Of a stretch of DNA of 64,000 nt, positions 26,435 to 35,450 are shown in pieces. The DNA is from Motiliproteus sp036964625 (GTDB taxonomy: Bacteria > Pseudomonadota > Gammaproteobacteria > Pseudomonadales > Balneatricaceae). The position numbers were made by a program, and so were the translations under genes. Each line of letters starts with the position of its first letter. Within the stretch, counting starts at the first letter, position 1. The notes below the pieces were generated by a model. That model saw only the letters and a list, made by a program, of their open reading frames with translations, was not told the DNA's origin and did no database searches. Location of the stretch: assembly GCA_036964625.1 (NCBI GenBank), contig JBALTG010000001.1, forward strand, positions 54,939-118,938, in the 5' to 3' direction.

Positions 26435-26612
26435 GATGCTACCTCAGAAAAGAGTCAGAAAAGTTGTACTAAAAGGGCTTTGTAATTATTGCTGCCAGGT
26501 GCAGTCCTGACATCTTCAAATAAAGCAGAGATTGTAGTCACCCGCGTCAGAAAAGGGAATTGCCCTGTCGCCGCTTTAAACCACGATGAGGATAATAAAT
26601 ATTGATCCGGGG

Positions 26613-27320
26613 TCAGCCCTCATTGTAACCCGTCAGTAAACGCTGCCAGTGCGGATCGTGATTCTGATGCGGAAACAGCTTCTGCAGTGAGCGCAGCAAC
26701 CGGTTCAGATTGCGCTGCTGCCACGCCTGTTGCGGTTGGCGCAAGCGGCAGCGATCGAAGTCGATCAGGAAAACCCGATCATTGCTGTTAAGCAGAATGT
26801 TGCGGATATTCAGATCCACATGATCGAGTCCCTGACGGTGGAAACGGGCGATGGTTTTGCCAACCTCGTGCCAGGGGAACTGCTGTAGATTGGATTCGAG
26901 CCGGTCCGCCATCGATTTGACCTCGGGCAGACGCTCGGTGACGAAGTCCGCACGGTAACTGAGTCCATCACGCAGCACCTGGGCCGCGAGAGGGCGGGGA
27001 ACCGGCAGGCCACGCGCACGCAGTTCGGCGGTCAGGGCGAACTCCTGGTAGGCCCGGGTCTGCGTTAAACCGGCCCAGAGGTAACGGTCTTCGCTGAGCT
27101 TGGCCACCAAGCCGCCGCGCTTGTAATGGCGCCAGACCAGATTCAGGGCCAGTTCGCGATAGTGCAAAAAATAGCTTTCACCACGACCGGGCGCGGAGTC
27201 GATTGCCACCCCCTGGCTGCGCCACCAGTTGAGATCAAACCAAGATGGGGTAATATGGCCCACTAACTCTGGCACCACCAGTAGCGTGGCGTGTCCCTGC
27301 TCAATAATTTGGAAATTCAT
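26613..27320 (-). CDS. kdkA: 3-deoxy-D-manno-octulosonic acid (Kdo) kinase
   Basis: Protein of 235 residues of the KdkA/WaaP small kinase family. It phosphorylates Kdo of the lipid A-Kdo core on the cytoplasmic face of the inner membrane. Seen are VWRHYKRGGLVAKLSED (ATP-binding lysine region), the catalytic loop HVDLNIRNILL and the metal motif IDFDRCR. Length matches KdkA, which is typical of organisms with a single phosphorylated Kdo. The start codon lies only 2 bp from the start of the divergent GT9 gene. Linkage to waaA and msbA supports the role. Confidence 0.9.
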   Translation of the reverse strand: MNFQIIEQGHATLLVVPELVGHITPSWFDLNWWRSQGVAIDSAPGRGESYFLHYRELALNLVWRHYKRGGLVAKLSEDRYLWAGLTQTRAYQEFALTAELRARGLPVPRPLAAQVLRDGLSYRADFVTERLPEVKSMADRLESNLQQFPWHEVGKTIARFHRQGLDHVDLNIRNILLNSNDRVFLIDFDRCRLRQPQQAWQQRNLNRLLRSLQKLFPHQNHDPHWQRLLTGYNEG

Positions 27321-27322
27321 TC

Positions 27323-28435
27323 GTGAACCTTACCGGTACTTCAGATGTTCAGGCAATCTCTCCGCTGCTGGGGCGTGCCCCCGAATCGATCTGTATTCTG
27401 CGACTCTCAGCATTGGGTGATGTCTGTAACGCGGTGCCTGCCGTTCGAGCCTTGCAGCGGCAGTGGCCCGATTGTCGCATAACCTGGGTGGTAGGCAAGA
27501 CCGAACTGCGCCTGCTCGATGGCCTGGACGGTGTCGAACTGCTCAGTTATGACAAGAAAACCGGGCTTAAGGGGATTTTCGCGCTGCGCCGTCAGCTTAA
27601 AGGGCAGCGTTTTGACCTGTTGCTGCACATGCAGGCGGCGCTGCGCTCGAGTCTGGTGTCGCTGGCGATTCGGGCCCAGGTCCGGCTGGGTTTTGATGCG
27701 GCAAGAGCTAAGGATAATCAGCGCTGGTTCACTAATCGACAAATTGCCGCCAATCCGCGTAAGCACGTCCTCGATGGATTTATGGATTTCGTGCGTGCCT
27801 GCGGTGCCGAGGCTGAGCAATTAGAATGGAGGATGCCGATTACGACGCAGGATCGCGCTGAAACCCAGCTGCTGGTAGGCGAGGGCGATTATTTGGTGAT
27901 CAGTCCCTGCTCCAGCCAGCGGATTCGTAATTTTCGCAACTGGTCGGTAGCAGGCTATGCCCAGGTGATCGATCACGCCTGGAGTCAGTATGGGGTGCGT
28001 ACGGTGCTGAGCGGTGGCAACACCGAGCTGGAGCATCAATACGGGCGGCAGCTGGGCGAGCTGTGCCAGCATCCGCCGCTGAATCTGATCGCCAAGACGT
28101 CGTTGAAACAGCTGCTGGCGCTGATCGAAAATGCGCGCCTGGTGATGGGACCCGATTCCGGACCGATGCATATGGCAACGGCGACCGGGACCCCTGCGCT
28201 GGGTCTGTATGCCAGCTCCAATCCGGACCGCACCGGGCCCTACCTAAGCCGCCAGTGGGTGGTCGATGGCTATCCGGATCAGGTGCGCAAAACCTTTGGC
28301 TGCGATGTCAATGCGATCAGCTGGGGCAAGCGGGTGCGCAGCCCGGATGTGATGGATTCGATCCAGGTGGAGGAGGTGATCGCGATGCTGGACCGGTTAC
28401 TCGGCGGTTCTGGTGCAGGAACCCCAGGCGCGTGA
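27323..28435 (+). CDS. Glycosyltransferase family 9, LPS heptosyltransferase-like
   Basis: Protein of 370 residues. Family 9 transferases add heptose from ADP-heptose to Kdo or the inner core. The N-terminal SICILRLSALGDV segment and the C-terminal MGPDSGPMHMATATGTPALGLYASSNPDRTGPY are diagnostic. The best available start is GTG 27323; no ATG precedes the conserved core. The stop overlaps the waaA GTG start by four bases. Whether it is WaaC, WaaF or another heptosyltransferase cannot be decided from sequence alone; heptose genes hldE, hldD and gmhA are present in the same locus. The divergent kdkA start is 2 bp away. Confidence 0.85.
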   Translation: MNLTGTSDVQAISPLLGRAPESICILRLSALGDVCNAVPAVRALQRQWPDCRITWVVGKTELRLLDGLDGVELLSYDKKTGLKGIFALRRQLKGQRFDLLLHMQAALRSSLVSLAIRAQVRLGFDAARAKDNQRWFTNRQIAANPRKHVLDGFMDFVRACGAEAEQLEWRMPITTQDRAETQLLVGEGDYLVISPCSSQRIRNFRNWSVAGYAQVIDHAWSQYGVRTVLSGGNTELEHQYGRQLGELCQHPPLNLIAKTSLKQLLALIENARLVMGPDSGPMHMATATGTPALGLYASSNPDRTGPYLSRQWVVDGYPDQVRKTFGCDVNAISWGKRVRSPDVMDSIQVEEVIAMLDRLLGGSGAGTPGA

Positions 28436-29697
28436 GTGAACAGTTGGGGCGCTACCAGTGGCTGCTACGGCTGCTGACCCCCGCCCTGTTGGCATTAGGG
28501 CGCAAGCAGGACCCGGCGCGCTGGAGAGAGCGGCTGGGGCGTTACACCGGGCCACTCCCGGATCAGCCGATCTGGCTCCATGCTGCCTCCTTTGGCGAGG
28601 CCAAAGCGGCGGGCGTGCTGATCGATGCGATCCGTCAGTTGGGTTATCAGGGCGCCTGGCTGGTGACCACCACGACCCGTACCGGGGGCGAGGCGATCCA
28701 ACCTTTTCTGCATCCGGGTGACCGGCATCTGTACGCGCCACTCGACCTGCAGGGCTGTGTTAAACGGGCCCTGAAGCAGATCCAGCCTCGGCTGTTGATC
28801 GTCATGGAGGTCGAGATCTGGCCTAATCTGTGGGCTGAATGCCAGCGCCAGGGGGTTCCGGTGGTGCTGGCTAACGCGCGGCTGTCCGACTCCTCGTTGC
28901 ATAAATATCTAAAATATTTACCCCGGCTGTGGCGCACCACCCTGCAGCGCGCCGACCTCATCCTGGCGCAGAGCGAGCCGATAGCGGCGCGCTTTCAGCA
29001 GCTGGGGGTGGCGTCGGAGCGGCTTCAGGTCAGCGGTAATCTCAAGTACAGCCAGCCGCTGCCCGATGATATCGAGGCCAGGGGGGCCGCACTGCGGGAT
29101 CAGCTAGGACAGCCGCGCCCCGTCTGGTTAGCCGCCAGCACCCACGACGGAGAGGAGGCGATTGCACTGGATTGCCACCGAGCGCTGCTAGAGACTTATC
29201 CCTCGTTGTTGCTGGTGCTGGTGCCGCGGCATCCGCAGCGCTTCGATCGGGTGGCGCAGCTGTGTCAGCAATCCGGGCTGACAACACAACGGCGCAGCCA
29301 GGCGGCTGATGACCGGGTATTGCCAGAAACGGAAGTCTATATTGCCGACACCCTGGGAGAGCTGCTGCATTTTTATGCGGCGGTGGACCTGTGCTGGGTC
29401 GCGGGTAGCTTCGTCGATGTCGGCGGGCATAATATTCTGGAGCCCGCCGCATGCGGTTGCCCGATGTTGGTGGGGCCGGATATGCGTAATTTTGAGGAGA
29501 TAACAGCTGAGTTTGTTTGCGCCGATGGCGTGGTTCAGGTGCAGCAGCCGGCAGAATTAATCGATGCGATAGCGGCGCTTCTCGGCAGCGATTGCAAACG
29601 CCGGTCGATGACCGATGCGGCACGTCAGCAACTGCATGACCATGCCAACGCTTGCCGTTTGCAGGCCAATAAAGTTGCCCATTATTTGCAGCTCTGA
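28432..29697 (+). CDS. waaA: Kdo transferase (3-deoxy-D-manno-octulosonic acid transferase)
   Basis: Protein of 421 residues, glycosyltransferase family 30. It adds Kdo from CMP-Kdo to lipid IVA on the inner membrane. Conserved features seen are IWLHAASFGEA, TTTTRTGGEA, MEVEIWPNLW, the AASTHDGEEAIAL acceptor loop, VPRHPQRFDRV and the C-terminal GSFVDVGGHNILEPA. GTG 28432 is chosen because it overlaps the upstream stop as GTGA and gives a normal length; the frame itself is open farther upstream inside the GT9 gene. As KdkA is present, the enzyme may be monofunctional, which is inference from known species. Confidence 0.93.
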   Translation: MSEQLGRYQWLLRLLTPALLALGRKQDPARWRERLGRYTGPLPDQPIWLHAASFGEAKAAGVLIDAIRQLGYQGAWLVTTTTRTGGEAIQPFLHPGDRHLYAPLDLQGCVKRALKQIQPRLLIVMEVEIWPNLWAECQRQGVPVVLANARLSDSSLHKYLKYLPRLWRTTLQRADLILAQSEPIAARFQQLGVASERLQVSGNLKYSQPLPDDIEARGAALRDQLGQPRPVWLAASTHDGEEAIALDCHRALLETYPSLLLVLVPRHPQRFDRVAQLCQQSGLTTQRRSQAADDRVLPETEVYIADTLGELLHFYAAVDLCWVAGSFVDVGGHNILEPAACGCPMLVGPDMRNFEEITAEFVCADGVVQVQQPAELIDAIAALLGSDCKRRSMTDAARQQLHDHANACRLQANKVAHYLQL

Positions 29698-29799
29698 GCA
29701 CTCTCTGGATACCCTGGGTTCTGTGTTAGAATTCCGCCAGCGGAGTTTTTAACCCCAGATTATTCATAGTACAAGCGTTACGCTGACCGGGACCTTTCA

Positions 29800-31527
29800 T
29801 TGAGATCTAATAAAGAACTTCTTGGCCGTCTTTTTATCTATATAAAGCCGCATTGGAGTCGGTTTCTGATCGCGATTGCGGCCATGGCCGTCGTCGCCGC
29901 GACCGAGCCAGCTGTCGCTGCGATGATGCAGCCGCTGATCGATGGCACCTTTATCGACAAAGACCCCAATGCCATCATCATGGTGCCTCTTACCTTTGTG
30001 GGGCTGTTTTTTATTCGGGGGGTGGGTCGGGTCATTGCCACACTAGGGATATCCTCGGTTGCCACGCGGGTCGTGATGCAGCTGCGGATCGATCTGTTCA
30101 ACCATGTCCAACGCCTGCCTCAAGCTTATATGGATGCTCATACGACGGGGCAATTACTGTCCAAGATCACCTACGATGTAGAGCAACTCTCAGCGACAGC
30201 CAGTAAGGTCTGGTTGGTCGTCGTGCGTGATTCGCTGGTCATTGTCGGTCTGCTGGGTTACCTGTTTTATCTTAATTGGAAGCTGACGCTGCTGGTGTTA
30301 ATTACCGCCCCTGTGATCGCGCTTATCATCAAAGTGGTCAGCAAACGGATGCGTAAATCCAGCCGTCTGATGCAGAAAAATATGGGGCTATTAACCCACC
30401 GTCTTGAAGAAAGTCTCAAGGGTCACCGGTTGGTAAAGCTGTTTTTAGCTGAGCGCCAAGAGGAAGCTAAGCTCTATCGCGTGGTGAATACCCTGCGTCA
30501 AAACACTTTCAAACTGACCATGATCGGCGCTGCCAACTCTCCGGTGGTGCAGTTTGTGATTGCTCTTTCGCTGGCAGGGGTGATCTATTTTGCAGCCTCT
30601 CTGGAGGGGGGCTCAGCCATGAGCCCGGGCCAGTTCGTCGCATTCTTTACCGCGATGGGGATGCTGTTTGCGCCGATGCGCTCATTGACCAGTGTTAATG
30701 AACCGTTTCAACGGGGTATGGCGGCAGCGGAAACGCTGTTTACGTTACTCGATCATCCCATTGAACCCGAGACCGGTGATGCCTTTGCGCAGCCGCTCAA
30801 GGGTCATATTAAAATTGACGACCTGTGCTTTCGTTATCTGGCCGACCAAGAGTTGGTGCTCAAGCACTTGAGTGTTGAGCTGCAGCCTGGCGAGACGCTG
30901 GCGCTGGTGGGGAGCTCCGGCAGTGGTAAATCAACCCTCACCCAGCTTTTGACCCGTTTCTACGAGCCAAGCGCGGGACAGGTTTTGTTTGACGGCGTCG
31001 ATATTCAAACGCTCAATTTGGCCAGCCTGCGCGATCAGATCGCGTATGTCGATCAGGACGTGTTTCTGTTCAACGACACGGTGGCCGCCAATGTGGCCTT
31101 CGGAGATCCTGATGGGATCGATCTTGAGCGGGTGAAACAGGCATTGATTCATGCCCATGCAGAAGAGTTTGTCAGCAAACTCGATGGCGGTATTCTGGCT
31201 GAGGTGGGGGAGCAGGGTGGGCTGTTGTCCGGCGGGCAGCGACAGCGCCTGGCCCTGGCCCGGGCGTTTTACAAGGATGCACCGCTTTTGATTCTCGATG
31301 AGGCCACCTCGGCGTTGGATAATGAATCTGAGCGTCAGGTCCAGGCTGCGCTGGAGACGCTCTGTCAGGGGCGTACCACGATTATCATCGCCCATCGCCT
31401 CTCCACCATCGAGCATGCTGATCGGATTCTGGTGATGGATAAGGGAGAAGTGAAAGAGATGGGAAGCCACCAGCAGCTGTTGGCGAAAAATGGCATCTAT
31501 CGTCAGCTGTACCAGGAGATGGGTTGA
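29800..31527 (+). CDS. msbA: Lipid A export ATP-binding/permease protein MsbA
   Basis: Protein of 575 residues, a half-size ABC exporter that flips lipid A-core across the inner membrane. The N-terminal 320 residues form six membrane helices. The ATPase domain has Walker A GSSGSGKST, the signature LLSGGQRQRLALARA and Walker B LLILDEATSALD. Length is typical. The start is TTG 29800, with only a weak GGGACC upstream; no ATG in a better position gives the conserved KELLGRLFIYIKPH beginning. It is directly followed by the lpxL-type gene with no gap. Confidence 0.95.
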   Translation: MRSNKELLGRLFIYIKPHWSRFLIAIAAMAVVAATEPAVAAMMQPLIDGTFIDKDPNAIIMVPLTFVGLFFIRGVGRVIATLGISSVATRVVMQLRIDLFNHVQRLPQAYMDAHTTGQLLSKITYDVEQLSATASKVWLVVVRDSLVIVGLLGYLFYLNWKLTLLVLITAPVIALIIKVVSKRMRKSSRLMQKNMGLLTHRLEESLKGHRLVKLFLAERQEEAKLYRVVNTLRQNTFKLTMIGAANSPVVQFVIALSLAGVIYFAASLEGGSAMSPGQFVAFFTAMGMLFAPMRSLTSVNEPFQRGMAAAETLFTLLDHPIEPETGDAFAQPLKGHIKIDDLCFRYLADQELVLKHLSVELQPGETLALVGSSGSGKSTLTQLLTRFYEPSAGQVLFDGVDIQTLNLASLRDQIAYVDQDVFLFNDTVAANVAFGDPDGIDLERVKQALIHAHAEEFVSKLDGGILAEVGEQGGLLSGGQRQRLALARAFYKDAPLLILDEATSALDNESERQVQAALETLCQGRTTIIIAHRLSTIEHADRILVMDKGEVKEMGSHQQLLAKNGIYRQLYQEMG

Positions 31528-32433
31528 GTGCGGATAAAAAATCCTAGACTCTGTGATCTGATCGGTCCGCGTTTTTGGCCGCTATGGATCGGCTTGGGTC
31601 TGTTGCGGTTACTGATTATATTGCCGTTTAGCGTCCAGCTCGCGCTGGGTCGGTCGGCTGGCCGGTTGCTGTACCGGCTGGTCCCCAAGCGTGTTGCCGT
31701 TGCCAGAAAGAATATCCAACATTGTTTTGGTGATATGACGCCTGAGCAACAGGATCAGTTGGTCGCTCAGCATTTCGAATCTCTGGGTATCGCTATCTTT
31801 GAAACAGCCCTTTGCTGGTGGGGGAGTGAGCGCCAGCTGCGACCGCTGTTACATCAGATCGAAGGGTTGGAGTACCTGCAGGCTGCGCAGCAGCAGGGGC
31901 AGGGCGTGATCCTGTTGTGCGCACATTTTACCGATCTTGAGATTATCAGTCGGTTATTGCTGTTTCATACCCGTTTTGCGGTCGTTTACCGGCGGATGAA
32001 CAATCCGTTGCTGGAATACATCACCGCCGGTGGCAGAAGTGCCCATTCTGATGAGGCGATTCCGAAAGATAACATCAAACGCATGGTTCAGCAGTTGCGA
32101 AAAGGCCAGACGATCTGGTTTGCCGCCGATCAGAACTATCGGCGTAAAAATAGCGCGCTGATCAGCTTTTGTGGTAAGCCTGCGCCGACCGCAACGGTGA
32201 TTTCAGCGTTGGCCCGGACCGGTAAGGCGGTGGTGTTACCCTTTAATGCGGCCCGGGTTGGGAGTGGCTACCAGCTGCAGATTCTTGCGCCGCTGGAAAA
32301 CTTTCCCTCAGACGATCCGGTGGCCGATACCGAGCGCTATCACCGGCTGATCGAACAGCAGATTGAAAAGGTTCCGGAGCAGTATCTGTGGGCGCACAAG
32401 CGGTTTAAGGGTGCGCCAGGGTTTAATTACTAA
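31528..32433 (+). CDS. lpxL: Lipid A lauroyl/myristoyl acyltransferase, LpxL family
   Basis: Protein of 301 residues with an N-terminal membrane anchor (about 18-38). The acyltransferase HX4E dyad is H133-FTDL-E138, with FAADQNYRRKNS later. These enzymes place a secondary acyl chain on Kdo2-lipid IVA at the inner membrane. GTG 31528 immediately follows the msbA stop, with AGGAGAT upstream, so the pair is coupled. Whether the chain is laurate, myristate or palmitoleate, and whether it acts as LpxL or LpxM, cannot be read from sequence. The next operon starts 165 bp later in AT-rich DNA. Confidence 0.88.
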   Translation: MRIKNPRLCDLIGPRFWPLWIGLGLLRLLIILPFSVQLALGRSAGRLLYRLVPKRVAVARKNIQHCFGDMTPEQQDQLVAQHFESLGIAIFETALCWWGSERQLRPLLHQIEGLEYLQAAQQQGQGVILLCAHFTDLEIISRLLLFHTRFAVVYRRMNNPLLEYITAGGRSAHSDEAIPKDNIKRMVQQLRKGQTIWFAADQNYRRKNSALISFCGKPAPTATVISALARTGKAVVLPFNAARVGSGYQLQILAPLENFPSDDPVADTERYHRLIEQQIEKVPEQYLWAHKRFKGAPGFNY

Positions 32434-32598
32434 CAAAGAACGGATATCTCTGTAGTTTTGGATTTCGTTTTTTGAGGGCCTTGCTATTCCGGCTTGAAAT
32501 AGACGGCTATGATTTTTTGCAGCGATAAGGTATTGCAGTTTATATATCGTAGATATACCTATTCACCATAACACTTGAACACTAGGGGTAGTTTGAAC

Positions 32599-33597
32599 AT
32601 GCTTAATGGCAAAACGATTCTAATCACGGGTGGTACTGGCTCTTTTGGTAACACCTTCGTGCCGATGGTGCTATCAAAGTACAACCCCAAGAAAGTGATC
32701 ATCTACTCACGCGATGAGATGAAGCAGTGGGATATGGCGAAGAAATTTGAGGGTGATTCCCGCGTTCGTTTCTTTATCGGTGATGTCCGCGATAAAGATC
32801 GGTTGTATCGGGCACTCGATGGTGTTGATTATGTGGTGCATGCGGCAGCAACCAAGATCGTACCGACTGCAGAATACAACCCGTTCGAGTGTGTTAAAAC
32901 CAATGTCAATGGTGCAATGAATCTTATCGATGCTTGTATTGATAAGGGTGTTAAGCGAGTTGTGGCATTGTCTACCGATAAAGCCAGCAGCCCGATCAAC
33001 CTGTACGGCGCCACTAAGTTAGCTTCCGACAAATTGTTCGTTGCTGGCAACTCGTATGCGGGAGAGCATGGCACTCGTTTTGCCGTGGTCCGCTATGGCA
33101 ATGTGATGGGTTCACGCGGATCGGTGATCCCTTACTTCATGTCAATCAAGGACGAGGGGGTTTTACCGATCACTGATGATCGCATGACGCGCTTTATGAT
33201 CTCCTTGGAAGAGGGTGTTGAGCTGGTCTGGCATGCCTTTGAAGACATGGCCGGTGGTGAAATTTACGTCAAGAAAATCCCGTCGATGAAAGTGACTGAT
33301 CTTGCCACGGTGGTCGCGCCTGAAGCCAAGCAGGAAGTGGTCGGCATCCGTCCGGGTGAGAAATTGCACGAGCAGATGATCAGCGCGGAAGATTCCTATT
33401 ACACCTATGAATACCCAGAGCATTACAAGATTTTACCGGTGATCAATAATTGGTCCTCCGATCCTGCGCGAATCAAGGATGGCATCAAGGTGGCCGAAGG
33501 TTTTGTTTACTCCAGTGACAACAATGCCCAGTGGATGAGTGAAGAGGGTTTGCAGGCTTGGATCAACGCTAATCGCGAAAAGATCGGGGATATCTGA
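32599..33597 (+). CDS. pseB: UDP-N-acetylglucosamine 4,6-dehydratase (inverting)
   Basis: Protein of 332 residues, a short-chain dehydrogenase with GGTGSFG (11-17) for NADP binding and a YGATKLASDKL catalytic segment. It converts UDP-GlcNAc to the 4-keto-6-deoxy-L-arabino sugar, the first step of CMP-pseudaminic acid synthesis. The start at 32599 has AGGGG upstream and matches the family N-terminus; the longer TTG frame from 32575 is discarded. It is first in a five-gene pse run with tight spacing, and no transposase is nearby. AT-rich upstream DNA probably carries a promoter, but I cannot fix its boxes. Confidence 0.93.
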   Translation: MLNGKTILITGGTGSFGNTFVPMVLSKYNPKKVIIYSRDEMKQWDMAKKFEGDSRVRFFIGDVRDKDRLYRALDGVDYVVHAAATKIVPTAEYNPFECVKTNVNGAMNLIDACIDKGVKRVVALSTDKASSPINLYGATKLASDKLFVAGNSYAGEHGTRFAVVRYGNVMGSRGSVIPYFMSIKDEGVLPITDDRMTRFMISLEEGVELVWHAFEDMAGGEIYVKKIPSMKVTDLATVVAPEAKQEVVGIRPGEKLHEQMISAEDSYYTYEYPEHYKILPVINNWSSDPARIKDGIKVAEGFVYSSDNNAQWMSEEGLQAWINANREKIGDI

Positions 33598-33600
33598 GCC

Positions 33601-34758
33601 ATGATCCCGTACGGTCGCCAGGATATCACCCAGGCTGATATAGATGCCGTGGTCAGCGTTTTGCAATCAGACTTCCTGACACAGGGGCCGATGGTGCCGT
33701 GCTTTGAGAAAAGTGTGGCGCAGCATGTTGGCGCTAGCCATGCATTGGCGATGAACAGCGCCACTTCTGCGCTGCATATCGCCTGCCTGGCGCTTGGACT
33801 GGGCCCCTGTGATCGCCTCTGGACCACGCCGGTGACGTTTGTCGCATCAGCCAATTGCGGTTTGTATTGTGGTGCCGAGGTGGATTTTGTTGATATTGAC
33901 CCGCGAACCTACAATCTTTGTCCACTCGCGCTGGAGAAAAAACTGGAACAGGCCGAATCCACCTGCACGTTGCCCAAAGTGTTGGTGGCGGTGCATCTCT
34001 GTGGTCAGTCTTGCGACATGCAGGCGATTCAGGCGTTAGCTAAACGTTATGGTTTTAAGGTTATCGAAGATGCATCGCATGCCATCGGCGGTAAGTACCA
34101 AGGAGAATTCATCGGCAACGGCAAGTACAGTGACATCACCGTTTTCAGTTTTCATCCGGTTAAGATAGTCACCACAGCCGAAGGTGGCATGGCGCTGACA
34201 AACGACAAGGCAGTTGCTGACAGAATGGCGTTGTTACGCAGTCATGGCATTACTCGCGATCCAGAGTTGATGACTCATGATGCAGACGGTCCCTGGTATT
34301 ACCAGCAAATCGAACTGGGCTTCAACTACCGAATGACAGAGCTACAAGCGGCCTTGGGGCTGAGTCAGATGCAGCGGCTTGATCAGTTTGTGGCGCAGCG
34401 CCATCAGTTGGCGCTGCGCTATAATGCGCTGCTTGATAGGCTACCGGTTGTTACGCCCTATCAGCATAGAGACAGTTATTCCGGCCTGCACTTATATGTG
34501 ATTCGTTTGCAGCGGAATCAGATTCAGCGATCCCATCGTGAGGTTTTCGAGGGGCTCAGGGAAAGAGGGGTGGGCGTTAATCTGCACTATATCCCGGTGC
34601 ACCTGCAGCCCTATTATCAACAGATGGGATTTAAGGCCGGCGATTTTCCTGAGGCAGAACGTTATTATGCCGAAGCGATCAGCTTGCCGATGTTTCCGGG
34701 GCTGACGACCGCCGATCAGGAGCGGGTCGTCGAGGTGTTAGCGGAGCTGTTGACGTGA
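33601..34758 (+). CDS. pseC: UDP-4-amino-4,6-dideoxy-N-acetyl-beta-L-altrosamine transaminase
   Basis: Protein of 385 residues, a DegT/DnrJ/EryC1-family PLP aminotransferase that aminates the PseB product using glutamate. PLP-binding K188 lies in VFSFHPVKIVTTAEGG, and VIEDASHAIGG precedes it. The MIPYGRQDIT beginning is typical of PseC. It starts 3 bp after the pseB stop and its stop overlaps the pseF GTG by four bases. Confidence 0.93.
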   Translation: MIPYGRQDITQADIDAVVSVLQSDFLTQGPMVPCFEKSVAQHVGASHALAMNSATSALHIACLALGLGPCDRLWTTPVTFVASANCGLYCGAEVDFVDIDPRTYNLCPLALEKKLEQAESTCTLPKVLVAVHLCGQSCDMQAIQALAKRYGFKVIEDASHAIGGKYQGEFIGNGKYSDITVFSFHPVKIVTTAEGGMALTNDKAVADRMALLRSHGITRDPELMTHDADGPWYYQQIELGFNYRMTELQAALGLSQMQRLDQFVAQRHQLALRYNALLDRLPVVTPYQHRDSYSGLHLYVIRLQRNQIQRSHREVFEGLRERGVGVNLHYIPVHLQPYYQQMGFKAGDFPEAERYYAEAISLPMFPGLTTADQERVVEVLAELLT

Positions 34759-35447
34759 ACGTAGCGATCATCCCTGCACGAGGCGGAAGTAAACGCATCC
34801 CGCGCAAAAACATCAAAGAATTTTGCGGCAAGCCGATGATCGCTTGGTCGATCGAAGCGGCGCGTGCCAGTGGTTGTTTTGAGCGCATTCTGGTGTCTAC
34901 AGATGATGAAGAAATAGCGGCAGTGGCGCGAAAATACGGCGCCGAAACCCCCTTTGTGCGACCGCCGGACCTGTCTAATGACTATGCCGGAACCATTCCT
35001 GTCATCGCTCATGCTGTGGAGTGGCTACAGGCCCATGGTCCTGCGCCAGAATTGGTCTGTTGTCTCTACGCTACAGCTCCCTTTGTCACTGCCAATGACC
35101 TCAACCACGGACTGGAGCAGCTGCAGCAAGAAGACAGTGATTACGCCTTCTCCGTGACAAGTTATGCATTTCCAATCCAGCGAGCGGTGCGTGTAACTAA
35201 CGGTAATCGTGTCGAGATGTTTCAGCCAGAGCATTTCAATACCCGATCCCAGGATCTCGAAGAGGCCTATCATGATGCGGGGCAGTTTTACTGGGGTAAG
35301 GCGTCGGCGTGGAAGAAAGAGACTCCGCTGTTTAGTAAGGGTTCTGCTGCGGTCGTTCTGCCGCGCGCGCGCGTTCAGGATATAGACACACCAGAGGACT
35401 GGGTACGAGCAGAATGGTTATTTAAGGCCATGCAGGCGGGGAACTAA
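34755..35447 (+). CDS. pseF: Pseudaminic acid cytidylyltransferase
   Basis: Protein of 230 residues of the CMP-sialate synthetase fold. It activates pseudaminic acid with CTP. It shows IIPARGGSKRIPRKNIKEF (nucleotide loop), GKPMIAWSI, LVSTDDEEIA and the C-terminal QDIDTPEDW. GTG 34755 overlaps the pseC stop as GTGA. Length is the family norm. It lies before rather than after the sugar-assembly enzymes, a gene order seen in several pse clusters. Confidence 0.92.
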   Translation: MNVAIIPARGGSKRIPRKNIKEFCGKPMIAWSIEAARASGCFERILVSTDDEEIAAVARKYGAETPFVRPPDLSNDYAGTIPVIAHAVEWLQAHGPAPELVCCLYATAPFVTANDLNHGLEQLQQEDSDYAFSVTSYAFPIQRAVRVTNGNRVEMFQPEHFNTRSQDLEEAYHDAGQFYWGKASAWKKETPLFSKGSAAVVLPRARVQDIDTPEDWVRAEWLFKAMQAGN

Positions 35448-35450
35448 ACG

